A DNA stretch of 64,000 nucleotides, taken from CAJFUR01 sp904420575 (GTDB lineage: Bacteria; Actinomycetota; Coriobacteriia; Coriobacteriales; Eggerthellaceae). The stretch covers positions 1,736,001-1,800,000 of the forward strand of contig OZ221973.1 in the NCBI GenBank assembly GCA_965119745.1, read 5' to 3'. Shown piece by piece: positions 30,950 to 39,282 of the stretch (its first letter is position 1; each line of letters starts with the position of its first letter). The notes beneath the pieces were generated by a model. That model saw nothing but the letters and a program-made list of their open reading frames with translations, ran no database searches and was not told the DNA's origin. The position numbers and the translations under genes were made by a program.

Positions 30950-32209
30950 TCATCTGCCCGAACGGGCGGTGCCCTGCAGCAGGGGCACCACGCGCTCGAG
31001 CGCCGCCACGCAGGCGTCGATCTCTTCGAAGGTGTTGTAGAACGCGGGGGAGAGGCGGGTCACGTTCCGCACGCCGAGCGCTTCGTGCAGAAGCGGCTGG
31101 GCGCACTGGTTGCCCGAACGCAGCGCCACGCCCTGGGTGTCCATGAGGGTAGCCAGGTCGAAGGGGTGGACGTCCTGCACGGCGAAGGAGAGGCATCCCG
31201 CACGCCGCCCGGGCCTGCCCACCACGGAAAGTCCGGGAACCCGGGCTATCCGCTCCTCGGCGTAGGCCAGCAGCTCGTGCTCGCGGCAGCAAATGTTGTC
31301 GCGGCCGATGCCGCACAGGTAGTCGAGCGCCGCGGCCAGGGCGATGGCTCCCACGTAGTTGGGGGTGCCCGCTTCGAAGCGCAAGGGCGGGTCTTCGAAG
31401 CTGGTGTCTTCGGAGGTGACCACGTCCACCATTTCGCCGCCGAACTCCACCGGCTGGAGCGTTTCCAGCAGGCTGCGCCTGCCCCAGAGAACCCCGATGC
31501 CCGTGGGCGCGCATGTCTTGTGGCCGGAAAAGGCCAAGAAGTCGCAGCCGATGGCCTGCACGTCCACGGGTTCGTGGCGGATGCTCTGCGCGGCGTCCAC
31601 CACGAACAGCGCGCCCGCCGCATGGGCCCGTTCGGCAAGGTCGGCAACCGGCACCACGGCGCCGCTCACGTTGGAGACGTGGGTGGTGCCGAGCACCTTC
31701 ACCGGCTCGCGTTCCAGCAGCTCCTCGAGCCGCGCGACATCGACGTCGCCCCGTTCGTCCAAGGGCACGACCTGGAACCGTGCCCCGGTGCGCTTGCAGA
31801 GCTGCTGCCAGGGCACGAAGTTCGCGTGATGCTCCAACATGGTCACGGCCACCACGTCTCCTGCACCCACCAGCCCGGAACGTTCCACGGAGCCGGCAAG
31901 CATGTTCAAGGCGCTGGTGGCGCCTCGGGTGAACGCGACCTCCGAGGCGTCGGCCGCATGCAGGTAGGCCGCCACCGTCTTCCGTGCGGCTTCCAGGGCG
32001 GCCGTCGAGCGTTCGGATAGCGTGTGGATGCCCCGATGCACGTTCGCGTTGTCGTGATGGTAGTGCTGCACGATGGCGTCGAGCACCTGGTTAGGCACCT
32101 GCGTGGTGGCCCCGTTGTCCAGGTACACCAAGGGCTTTCCCGCTATCTCCTGATCGAGAATGGGAAAGTCCCTGCGGATCCGCTCGATGTCGTCGCTGTC
32201 GAGAGCCAT
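30950..32209 (-). CDS. sufS: Cysteine desulfurase, SufS type
   Basis: 419 residues, a PLP-dependent class V aminotransferase fold. Landmarks: YLDNGATTQVP, NVHRGIHTLSERST, the cofactor His in EHHANFVPW, the PLP lysine in FSGHKTCAPTGIG, and the active Cys loop RSGNQCAQP, which has NQC where many SufS have HHC. GGAGGGAA precedes the start. It liberates sulfur from cysteine as persulfide for SufE. It is in the same direction as the FucI-like cluster, 194 nt after its last gene. Confidence 0.93.
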   Translation of the reverse strand: MALDSDDIERIRRDFPILDQEIAGKPLVYLDNGATTQVPNQVLDAIVQHYHHDNANVHRGIHTLSERSTAALEAARKTVAAYLHAADASEVAFTRGATSALNMLAGSVERSGLVGAGDVVAVTMLEHHANFVPWQQLCKRTGARFQVVPLDERGDVDVARLEELLEREPVKVLGTTHVSNVSGAVVPVADLAERAHAAGALFVVDAAQSIRHEPVDVQAIGCDFLAFSGHKTCAPTGIGVLWGRRSLLETLQPVEFGGEMVDVVTSEDTSFEDPPLRFEAGTPNYVGAIALAAALDYLCGIGRDNICCREHELLAYAEERIARVPGLSVVGRPGRRAGCLSFAVQDVHPFDLATLMDTQGVALRSGNQCAQPLLHEALGVRNVTRLSPAFYNTFEEIDACVAALERVVPLLQGTARSGR

Positions 32210-32403
32210 GTTCCCTCCTTGCCTTCCGCGCGTTTTTCCAGCATATCATTTTGGGAAACGACCGCATCCGTGAACCTGCCCTGATTTCTGCGAAAACCTT
32301 AGGCGAACTGCACAGGGACAGGGCGCGACTGCGCGGCAGGACGCGCCTTTGCGGGCAGGACAGGGCTTTCGGCGGGGCGACGCGCGCGGCAGAGGCGCGC
32401 TCC

Positions 32404-32847
32404 CTATTCCGAGCGGCCTTGCAGCTGCCGCCATGCCTCCTGGCAGAGCTCGCCGATGGTGGTCAGTTCGGCGGTGGCTTCGGGGGAGATGTCTATCTGC
32501 AGAACCTGGTTGAGGGCTATGACGAGGAGGATCTTCTTGGTCATGGAGGACGAGGTGTTCTCGCACTTGGCGTCCAACTCGGTCCGGCGGATCTCCTCGA
32601 CGCTCATGTCGAAGCTGCGGGCGAGGCTCAGCTCCCCCAGATAGTTCAGGTGGTCGCTTTCCTCCAGGTCGTGCGGGCCCAGCAGGTACCTGACGCGCAC
32701 GTATTCGCGCAGGGCTGCGCAGAGCGCGGCTTCGTCGCAGGTTTCCCGCACGGTTGCTGCCAGCAGGGCGTTAGCGGATTCTGCCGCTTTGTTTATGCGC
32801 TCCTTCAGAAGATGGTCCGTGTTGCGCGCGCTGATGTTGTATTCCAT
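32404..32847 (-). CDS. Small ACP-like helical protein, paralogue of 36238
   Basis: 147 residues, no TM. N-terminal part has ALREYVRVRYLL; the C-terminal part (about 95-140) reads CENTSSSMTKKILLVIALNQ followed by VLQIDI and a Thr-Ile near a final helix, a spacing like helices II-III of acyl carrier proteins with Ser in the usual carrier position. The same two parts occur in the protein at 36238. ACP similarity is my reading of the pattern, not certain. Start with GGGGGG before the ATG. It sits next to the FucI-like gene 32919. Confidence 0.55.
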   Translation of the reverse strand: MEYNISARNTDHLLKERINKAAESANALLAATVRETCDEAALCAALREYVRVRYLLGPHDLEESDHLNYLGELSLARSFDMSVEEIRRTELDAKCENTSSSMTKKILLVIALNQVLQIDISPEATAELTTIGELCQEAWRQLQGRSE

Positions 32848-32918
32848 GCGTCCCCCCCGAGGCTCGTGGTCTGGCCATGCGGCCCACGGCAGCGCCGTGG
32901 GCCGCATGCGGCGCTGCC

Positions 32919-34463
32919 TTACTCGGCCAGCACCATTTCCACGCCCAGGACCTCGGCGAGCTCCTTGAGCTCGGCGGTGTAGTCGCCGAACACCGAGGCG
33001 GTGTGGCAGCCGAACTCCTGCTGCGCGTGGAACAGGCCGTCGCGGTCGGACACCTTGAAGTAGATGCCCTCGGGGCAACCGAAGCGGTCGTAGCCCGTGC
33101 CGCCCACCACTTCGCCCTTGATGACGAGCATCTTGGTGCCTGCGGGGTTGAAGCGCAGAAGCGTGATGGTTTTTCCTTCGTCGTCGGCGAACTTGCGGCG
33201 GATGGTGGCGCCGAAGCGGGCGTTGGCCGTGAAGGGGCCCACGGCATACGGCGTGGGCTCGGCGTCGTAGCCGTCCATGTAGCGGTTCGGCACGGCATGC
33301 CACGTGCAGTACAGCTGGTTCTCGTACTGCTTCGTGCAGGGCTGGTCGCTGAACCAGTTCTTCGAGATGATCTCGCCGTCTTCCATGACCACCGGGGTGG
33401 TGTTGGACTGGTAGGGCGCCTTGTGCGTGAGGCAGCTCAAAATGGTGATGGCATTGAGCGCGTTCATGTCGCCCTCGCAGGCGGACGCGATGCCCAACTC
33501 GTTGTTGAGCGAATGGCCCAGGCAGTACGTCACCTGCTCCTCGTTGATGCGCGTGGTGGCGCAGCACTCCTTGCACTGGGCGGTGAAGGCGTTGCAGTTG
33601 AAGTGCGCCATCAGCTTGCGCGTCAGCACGTTGTAGCGCACGCTCTTGACCACCTTGTCGCGCTCCATCCAGCATTCGTCGGCGTCTGCTATCAGTTCGT
33701 CGGCTATGCGCTCGGCCTCGGCGTTGTCTTCCTCGGTGAGGTTGTACACGGTGCGCAGGGGGAGGTTGGCGTTGCCGGTGCCGTCGCCGGTGTGCAGCTG
33801 GTCCATCATCTCGTGCATGTTGATGGACGTGGCCAGCACGCCGAAGCGGTCGCCGCACTTGAAGTCGTCGGTGAGGTACAGGTCGCTCTCGTGGCGGATC
33901 ATCTTCAGCACGCGGGTGTTCTTCAGGGCCTTGACCACCTTGAAGCAGTGCGCCTTGCTGACCACTTCGTTCCAGTCGATGCAGCCGTACACGTCGGCGC
34001 GCCCGCGGTTGATGAGGTCGGACATCTCGGACACCGTGATGGCGCCGGAGTTGGTGAGGATCATGAGCGGCTGGGTGTAGCGTGCGGCTATCTCGCGCAC
34101 GAGGCGCGGCATGGGGTTGCCGTACAGGAAGATGACGTCCGTCTTGCCGATGACCTCGTCAATCTCGTCGAACTGCTCCCATTTGAAGTGGAACTCGTCC
34201 GAGCAGGCCATGCACAGGGGCTCGAGCAGCTCCACGTCGGGGTCGCCTCCGAACTTGGCGGCCAGCTTCTCCTTGAAGGCCGCGAATCCCATGGCGGTGG
34301 CGCGCTCGTCGAACTCGTGCGTCAGCTCGTCCTTGTCGCCGAAGCGGCAGGGGCCCTCGTAGGCATAGTCGTGGATGAGCGAGCCGAAGATGGGAAGGAT
34401 GTTCACCTTCATCTCGGCCGGCTTGCGGATTTCCGCGGTCGCTTTCGTCATTGCCTTTGCCAT
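32919..34463 (-). CDS. L-fucose isomerase-related protein
   Basis: 514 residues, soluble. The strongest family cue is the C-terminal half: LGHSLNNELGIASACEGDMN followed by a helix and KAPYQSNT, as in the L-fucose/L-arabinose isomerase superfamily (CEGD motif), then HAVPNR, PYAVGPF and GATIRRKF. The N-terminus has AYEGPCRFGDKDELTHEFD. Classical members are Mn-dependent aldose-ketose isomerases of nearly 600 residues; this is shorter, with a Cys-rich stretch (CNAFTAQCKECCATT) that may bind metal. Paired with a paralogue at 34633. AAAGGAAA precedes the ATG. Substrate unknown. Confidence 0.6.
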   Translation of the reverse strand: MAKAMTKATAEIRKPAEMKVNILPIFGSLIHDYAYEGPCRFGDKDELTHEFDERATAMGFAAFKEKLAAKFGGDPDVELLEPLCMACSDEFHFKWEQFDEIDEVIGKTDVIFLYGNPMPRLVREIAARYTQPLMILTNSGAITVSEMSDLINRGRADVYGCIDWNEVVSKAHCFKVVKALKNTRVLKMIRHESDLYLTDDFKCGDRFGVLATSINMHEMMDQLHTGDGTGNANLPLRTVYNLTEEDNAEAERIADELIADADECWMERDKVVKSVRYNVLTRKLMAHFNCNAFTAQCKECCATTRINEEQVTYCLGHSLNNELGIASACEGDMNALNAITILSCLTHKAPYQSNTTPVVMEDGEIISKNWFSDQPCTKQYENQLYCTWHAVPNRYMDGYDAEPTPYAVGPFTANARFGATIRRKFADDEGKTITLLRFNPAGTKMLVIKGEVVGGTGYDRFGCPEGIYFKVSDRDGLFHAQQEFGCHTASVFGDYTAELKELAEVLGVEMVLAE

Positions 34464-34632
34464 GCGCTTTCCTTTCTCGTCTGTTCGCCCGAAGGTTTTC
34501 GAGCGGGGAAACCTCGTTGGTCGTGCGGGTGGGGCCGGCGGCCGGAAGCCTTGTCGGCCGCGCCACCGGCCCCGAAGGGCCTCCCGCCGCGTGCGACGGG
34601 AGGCTGGGGAATCGAAAGGTGCCGCGCAGGCC

Positions 34633-36192
34633 CTACTCGCAGGTCAGCACCTCCAGGCCCAGAAGCTTGGCGAGCGCCACCGCGTTGTCGTACACGTCGC
34701 CGTACACCAGCGGCACGTGGTTGCCCACCTGAAGCGAGCACTCGTAGAACCTCTTGGCGTCGGCCACCTCGAAGAAGGCGCCCTCCGTGCAGTTCTCGTC
34801 CTTGTAGCCTATGCCGGCCACGATGGTGCCGCGCGCCACGAAGAGCTTCTCGCACAGCGGGTCGAAGCGGCACATGGTGACCTTCTGCCCCCTGTCGCGG
34901 TTGAAGTCGTAGCGGATGGTGGCGCCCCAGCGCCCGCCCATGGCGAAGGGCCGCAGGGCGTAGGGGGCCTTCTCGGCCCCGAAGCCGGCAAGCAGGCGGT
35001 TCGGCGTGGCGTGGAAGGTGTAGGCGATGTTGTTGGCGCCGTCCATGGCGCCCGCGGCGTCGGCGTAGGAGTCCTTGTTGCGCTGCAGCAGGGGCGAGAC
35101 CTCAAGCGTGGGGTCGCCCGCCACCTTGCCCACCGACGTGTTGCCCATGTAGGGCGCGCTGAAGGAGAGGTTGGACAAAAACACCATGGAAACCAGCGCC
35201 GAGAGGTCGTACTCGCAGGCCGAGCACACGCCGTTCTCGTTGTTGAGCGAGTGGTTCAGGCACAGCGTGAAGCGGCCCTCGTTCAGGCGGCGCGTGGCGC
35301 ACATGTCGGGGCAGGGCGCGGCGAAGGCGTTGCACTCCAGCTTTTCGAGCAGCTTGTTCACCAGGTGGTGCGCCTTCATGGACGGGAAGACGTCCTCGGC
35401 CGTCATGTCGCACTCGTCGGCGCCGGCCATGAGCTCGTCCACGAGCTTGGCGATCTCCGCCTCGTCCTCGTCGTTGATGTTGTCGCAGCGGCGCCCCGGC
35501 AGCGTGGGGTTGGTGGTGGGGTCAACGTTGTTCGTCTGGTCCATGAACTCGTGCAGGTTGTAGTAGCGGAACTGCACGCCCAGCCGCTCGGTCACCTCGT
35601 CGTGGTGGTAGAACGAGTCGAGCGCCGAGAGGGAGTTGTTGGAGTTGTTTCTCGGCACGCACAGCACGCGCGTGTTGGCCAGCGCCTTGCGGGCGCGCAG
35701 CACCTTCATGCCCTCGATGGCGTCTTCCCAGCTGGGCCAGCCGTAGGCCTCGCAGCCCCGGGGCCGCAGCGAGGCCACCATGCCCGAGTCGTTGCAGCAC
35801 TGCAGGACGCTGGCCAGGGGCTTCTTGTATTTTTGGGCGAACGCCAGCGCGAAGTCGATGCCGAAAGGATGGAACTTGATGAGGTACAGGTCGGTCTCGG
35901 CGGCGTCCTTGCCCATCTCGTCAAGCAGCTCGTCGGTCACCGGGAACGTCTCGTCGCGCTTGATGACGATGGGCTCCATGATGTTGATGAAGTCGAGCGA
36001 GCCCAGCTTCTCCTGCACTTCGTCCACGAATCCCTTGTGGATCATGGCTATGCGCATGAGGTCGTAGTCTTTGGTCAGCTGCTCGCCCTCGCCGAAGCGG
36101 CAAGGGCCTTCGAACACGTACTCGTGGTAGATGGAAATGGTCACCGGCTGCACGTTCAGCTTGATGTCCTTGCCCTTCACGATTCCTGCCAT
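34633..36192 (-). CDS. L-fucose isomerase-related protein, second copy
   Basis: 519 residues, paralogue of 32919. Shared blocks: YVFEGPCRFGEGEQLTKDYD, CNAFAAPCPDMCATRRLNEG, NHSLNNENGVCSACEYD, APYMGNTS, HATPNRLLAGF and GATIRYDFNRDRG. CEYD replaces CEGD. ATG at 36192 with AAAGGA before it; the frame open to 36237 is not part of the family. Two isomerase-like subunits encoded together could form a hetero-oligomer. It lies 45 nt after the ACP-like gene upstream, so the two are co-transcribed. Confidence 0.58.
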   Translation of the reverse strand: MAGIVKGKDIKLNVQPVTISIYHEYVFEGPCRFGEGEQLTKDYDLMRIAMIHKGFVDEVQEKLGSLDFINIMEPIVIKRDETFPVTDELLDEMGKDAAETDLYLIKFHPFGIDFALAFAQKYKKPLASVLQCCNDSGMVASLRPRGCEAYGWPSWEDAIEGMKVLRARKALANTRVLCVPRNNSNNSLSALDSFYHHDEVTERLGVQFRYYNLHEFMDQTNNVDPTTNPTLPGRRCDNINDEDEAEIAKLVDELMAGADECDMTAEDVFPSMKAHHLVNKLLEKLECNAFAAPCPDMCATRRLNEGRFTLCLNHSLNNENGVCSACEYDLSALVSMVFLSNLSFSAPYMGNTSVGKVAGDPTLEVSPLLQRNKDSYADAAGAMDGANNIAYTFHATPNRLLAGFGAEKAPYALRPFAMGGRWGATIRYDFNRDRGQKVTMCRFDPLCEKLFVARGTIVAGIGYKDENCTEGAFFEVADAKRFYECSLQVGNHVPLVYGDVYDNAVALAKLLGLEVLTCE

Positions 36193-36237
36193 ACGCAATC
36201 CTTTCTCTTGTGGCACGCGCCCCTCGCGGCGTGCCAT

Positions 36238-36645
36238 TTAAACGTTTTCGCCCGCTCGCAATGCGGAAAGCAAAAGCGCCGCCAAACTGTGCACGGTGCC
36301 CGCCGCGGCCACGTCGTCGGGGTCGAGGCGCACGCCCAGGCCCTTCTGCAACGACAGCACCAAAAGCAGGTGCTTGGTGGTAGCCGACGAGGCGCCGGCG
36401 CAGTTGATGCCGAGGTCGGAGAGTTTCGCGGGGTCGCCCGACTGCTCGATGGTCTTGCGGATGCTGTAGGCGGCGACGGCCGCGATGTCGTCGTCCCAGA
36501 AGGGGTCGTCTTCGATCAGGAACTTCAGGCGGATGTACTCCTTGAGCTGTTCGTACAGCGCCGCCTCGTCGCCTGCTCGCTTCATGCGGGAAAGCAGCTT
36601 GCGGCAAAGCTCCTCGTTGCGCTCGATGCGCTGCTTGGCATCCAT
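36238..36645 (-). CDS. Small ACP-like helical protein
   Basis: 135 residues. N-terminal helices include LYEQLKEYIRLKFLIEDDPF; the C-terminal part has LGINCAGASSATTKHLLLVL followed by SLQKGLGVRLD, then a Thr-Val before a last helix, the order seen in acyl carrier proteins (DLG-x-DSL ... TV). Whether a phosphopantetheine Ser is present is uncertain. First gene of the minus-strand set 36645-32404, divergent from the PucR regulator. Start at 36645; a GTG 39 nt earlier is possible. Confidence 0.55.
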   Translation of the reverse strand: MDAKQRIERNEELCRKLLSRMKRAGDEAALYEQLKEYIRLKFLIEDDPFWDDDIAAVAAYSIRKTIEQSGDPAKLSDLGINCAGASSATTKHLLLVLSLQKGLGVRLDPDDVAAAGTVHSLAALLLSALRAGENV

Positions 36646-36720
36646 GTCCCCTCGTTTCGATCGGATGATCGCCGGCCAGAACACGCGGCTCGCGTGGGTC
36701 GGTCGTCTCTCGTTGCCGTT

Positions 36721-36771
36721 ATTGTAGGAACTGGCATTTCCGCTTGATATGTAACGATTTCCAAATAAAAT
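36721..36771. promoter_or_regulatory. Divergent promoters between PucR gene and FucI-like operon
   Basis: On the plus strand TTGATA (36744-36749), a 16-nt spacer and TAAAAT (36766-36771) form a good promoter 58 nt before the regulator's ATG. On the minus strand TACAAT (36721-36726) is a plausible -10 for the operon starting at 36645, with a weak -35. The two overlap, which would allow the regulator to control both. Confidence 0.5.
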
Positions 36772-36829
36772 GAAAATGTTTGTATCGAATGCCGAATTTC
36801 AAAGGCGCGAGCAAGGGGAGGGGGAGCGC

Positions 36830-38434
36830 ATGTCGGTGACCGTGAACATGCTGCAAGAGCATTGCGGCGGGCGCCTGTCCGTCCCCGCCACGATGCACCG
36901 TTCCCTGCGCTTTTCAGGCCTGATCCCCTTCGGCGACGAGCCCGGCGCGCGGGATTGCGTCGCATTTCCCGGTTCGAGCGTCGAGGGGTTCGCGCTCTAT
37001 TGCGGCCGCGCCGAGGTGGCCGTCGCCTTTCTGAAGGAGCATCCTCTGGCGTATGCCCTGATCGTCCACGCTCGGCAGGAGGCTTGCCAGGTGCCGGCGT
37101 CCTGCGTCTCCCACGTGCTGCTGCTGCGGGACGACCGCCCCCTTTCGGATGTCGTGGAGGACCTGAGCCGGCTGTTCTTCGTGTACGAGCAGTGGCTGGG
37201 CTCCATGAAGACGGCGCTTCTGAAAGGCGGCGGCTATCAGGAGCTGCTCGACTGCAGCGAGGCCGTCTTCGATGACTTCGTCTCCGTCACCGACTCGGCG
37301 TACCAGCTGCTGGCGCACACCTCGCAGGTGCCGGCCGACGACGAGGCGGCGGCCTATCTGGTGGAGAAGGGCTACCATTCGAAGGAAACGGTGGACAAGT
37401 TCAAGAAGTACCATGCCATCCAGCGTTGGAAAACCCAGGTGGGCATTCAGCGCATCGAGCGCACCCTGGTGGTGGCGCAGCCCACCTTGAGCTACGTGTT
37501 CCGCATGCATGGGAGCTACTTCGTCCACGTGGTGCTGCAGTGCACGCACAGCCGCATCACCGAGGCCCTGGTCGACCGCTTCCAAATGCTCATCGACTAC
37601 ATGGAAGTGTACGCGCGCCATGACTGGTCGAGCCAGCAGCAGTTCGGCACCGCTTCGTCCAAGGTCCTGCGCGACCTCGTCATGGGCAAGAGCTATCGGG
37701 GCAGCGTGATGGAGGCGCGTCTGCGCCATGCGGGCCTGAAGGTGCGGGGGCGTTTCGTGGCGGCGGTCTTGGAACTGGAGGGCGACGAAGGGGAAAGCGG
37801 CGAAGGGTTGGCGGGGTATTGCGCCTGGCGCTTGAGCGAGCACGTGCCTTTGGGAAAGATCTCTGTCATCGACGGCAAGATCGTGCTTCTGCTGGATGCG
37901 GAGCAGGAAGAAGGCGGCCTGGGGAAGGCGCAGGGCGCGTTGGAGGTGTTCTTGCGCACCTACGGGGGAGTGATGGGGGTTTCGGAGGTCTTCGCGGACA
38001 TAGCCGACATCTCGTTCGCCTACAAGCAGGCGTGCCTGGCCATCTGGTACGGCTGCAAGCGCCGCATCAGCCTGGCAGAGCAGTGCGAGGCGGAGGAGAA
38101 CGCGGCGGGCATCTACGCGTTCGCGCCGTATCTCGCCTCGCTCGTGTTCGACGTGGAGCGCCGCGACGGGCGGCTGATCGCCTACTGCGCGAAGCAGAGC
38201 GTGGTGGCCCGCATCGTCGCGTTCGATCGGCTGCACAACACCAACGACGCGGAGCTGCTCTACCGCTATCTGACCTGCGAGCGCCGTGCCGTGCAGGCGG
38301 CCGAGGCCCTGCACGTGCATCGCAACACGCTGATGTACCGCATCGAGAGGATGCAGGAACGCTTCGCCATTGACCTGGACGACGCCGTGGTGCGCCGGAA
38401 CCTGCTTCTGGCCTATTCCCTGCTGGAGGCATGA
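36830..38434 (+). CDS. PucR-family transcriptional regulator
   Basis: 534 residues, soluble. An N-terminal PucR-like sensory region (about 1-130), a middle GGDEF-like/CdaR-type region, and a C-terminal PucR helix-turn-helix (about 475-530): TCERRAVQAAEALHVHRNTL, then MYRIERMQERF. PucR/CdaR proteins usually activate catabolic operons in response to a small molecule. ATG at 36830 chosen because of the AAGGGGAGGGGGAG ribosome site; the frame extends 60 nt upstream. Divergence from the FucI-like/ACP-like genes makes them the likely targets. Confidence 0.85.
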   Translation: MSVTVNMLQEHCGGRLSVPATMHRSLRFSGLIPFGDEPGARDCVAFPGSSVEGFALYCGRAEVAVAFLKEHPLAYALIVHARQEACQVPASCVSHVLLLRDDRPLSDVVEDLSRLFFVYEQWLGSMKTALLKGGGYQELLDCSEAVFDDFVSVTDSAYQLLAHTSQVPADDEAAAYLVEKGYHSKETVDKFKKYHAIQRWKTQVGIQRIERTLVVAQPTLSYVFRMHGSYFVHVVLQCTHSRITEALVDRFQMLIDYMEVYARHDWSSQQQFGTASSKVLRDLVMGKSYRGSVMEARLRHAGLKVRGRFVAAVLELEGDEGESGEGLAGYCAWRLSEHVPLGKISVIDGKIVLLLDAEQEEGGLGKAQGALEVFLRTYGGVMGVSEVFADIADISFAYKQACLAIWYGCKRRISLAEQCEAEENAAGIYAFAPYLASLVFDVERRDGRLIAYCAKQSVVARIVAFDRLHNTNDAELLYRYLTCERRAVQAAEALHVHRNTLMYRIERMQERFAIDLDDAVVRRNLLLAYSLLEA

Positions 38435-38496
38435 AGGCTGGGGACGCGAAGGCCGGAAGCGCGAAAGCCGGAAGCGCGAAGGCCTTCCGAAAGAAG

Positions 38497-38521
38497 GGGC
38501 GGCCCGTGCGGGGCCGCCCTT
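38497..38521. terminator. Bidirectional terminator
   Basis: GGGCGGCCC (38497-38505) and GGGCCGCCC (38511-38519) form a 9-bp stem with a 5-nt loop, between the convergent ends of the PucR gene (38434) and the minus-strand gene ending at 38552. AA before and TT after extend the stem. Confidence 0.7.
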
Positions 38522-38551
38522 GAACGTCCGTGCGTGCCGGCCGGTTCGTTC

Positions 38552-38851
38552 CTACATGAACACGATGGTGATGTCCTTGCGGGCAGGCTCCTGCCCCTTG
38601 TCCAGATAGGCCTTGCCGCCGCCGATCTGGGTCCCTTGGGCGTCGTAGGTCATGCATACGCCCATGAACGTCTTCACGTGCTCCTGGCCGTCCTTCGCCT
38701 GGTCGGCGGGAAGCACGTATTTGCTGGCCTTCTCGTCGGCCAAGAACTGCGCTTCGAGGTCCTGCTTGGCGGCCTCGAAGTCGATGGTGGCGTTTTCCTC
38801 GATGAAGGATCGGAACTTCTCTTCGCCCCGTATGGTCACGTTCACTTCCAT
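38552..38851 (-). CDS. Small hypothetical protein in a molybdoenzyme operon
   Basis: 99 residues, soluble, no recognised domain. Acidic N-terminal half (EEKFRSFIEENATIDFEAAK), then a strand-rich part (FMGVCMTYDAQGTQIGGGKA) ending in ITIVFM. It follows the 4Fe-4S gene at 38926 by 74 nt in the same direction, so it is probably the third gene of the 41727 operon. No other molybdoenzyme unit in the window has an equivalent. It might be a private maturation or substrate-handling factor. Confidence 0.6.
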   Translation of the reverse strand: MEVNVTIRGEEKFRSFIEENATIDFEAAKQDLEAQFLADEKASKYVLPADQAKDGQEHVKTFMGVCMTYDAQGTQIGGGKAYLDKGQEPARKDITIVFM

Positions 38852-38925
38852 GGCGCATCCTCTCCCGATGGTCTGACAGCGTAAGGTGCCCGCGCCAGCC
38901 TTCTGGGGCGCGGGCCTTGAGGCTT

Positions 38926-39273
38926 CTACTCCGCGGTGGTGTACAGCGCCCAGCGCGTCTTGCCGTCCATCTTCTTGACCAGGTCCTCGGCTTCCCCGTA
39001 GTACATGCACCAGGCCTGGCACGCCTGCACGCACGACGGCATCTTGCCCAGGGCGGTGCGCTTCTGGCACAGGTCGCACGCCTTGGTGATGGTGGGGTTG
39101 TACACCCATTCGTAGGGCGTTTCGGCGTCGATGTCGGTCTCGTATTTGTACGGGCCCACCTCGGTGAGCTTGATGCCGTACTCGCCGTGGGCCAGCCCCA
39201 GCTCGTTGCGGCAGGCCACCTCGCAGGAGTGGCAGCCTGTGCAGTATTCGTAGTTGATCAGAATGCCTTTCAT
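38926..39273 (-). CDS. 4Fe-4S dicluster electron transfer subunit
   Basis: 115 residues: MKGILINYEYCTGCHSC, then CDLCQKRTALGKMPSCVQAC; nine Cys for two [4Fe-4S] clusters. One position that is His in most partners (CVQHC) is Ala here (CVQAC). Starts nine bases after the catalytic stop codon, with AGGAGG just before the ATG, so translation is coupled. Confidence 0.93.
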   Translation of the reverse strand: MKGILINYEYCTGCHSCEVACRNELGLAHGEYGIKLTEVGPYKYETDIDAETPYEWVYNPTITKACDLCQKRTALGKMPSCVQACQAWCMYYGEAEDLVKKMDGKTRWALYTTAE

Positions 39274-39282
39274 GTGCTCCTC

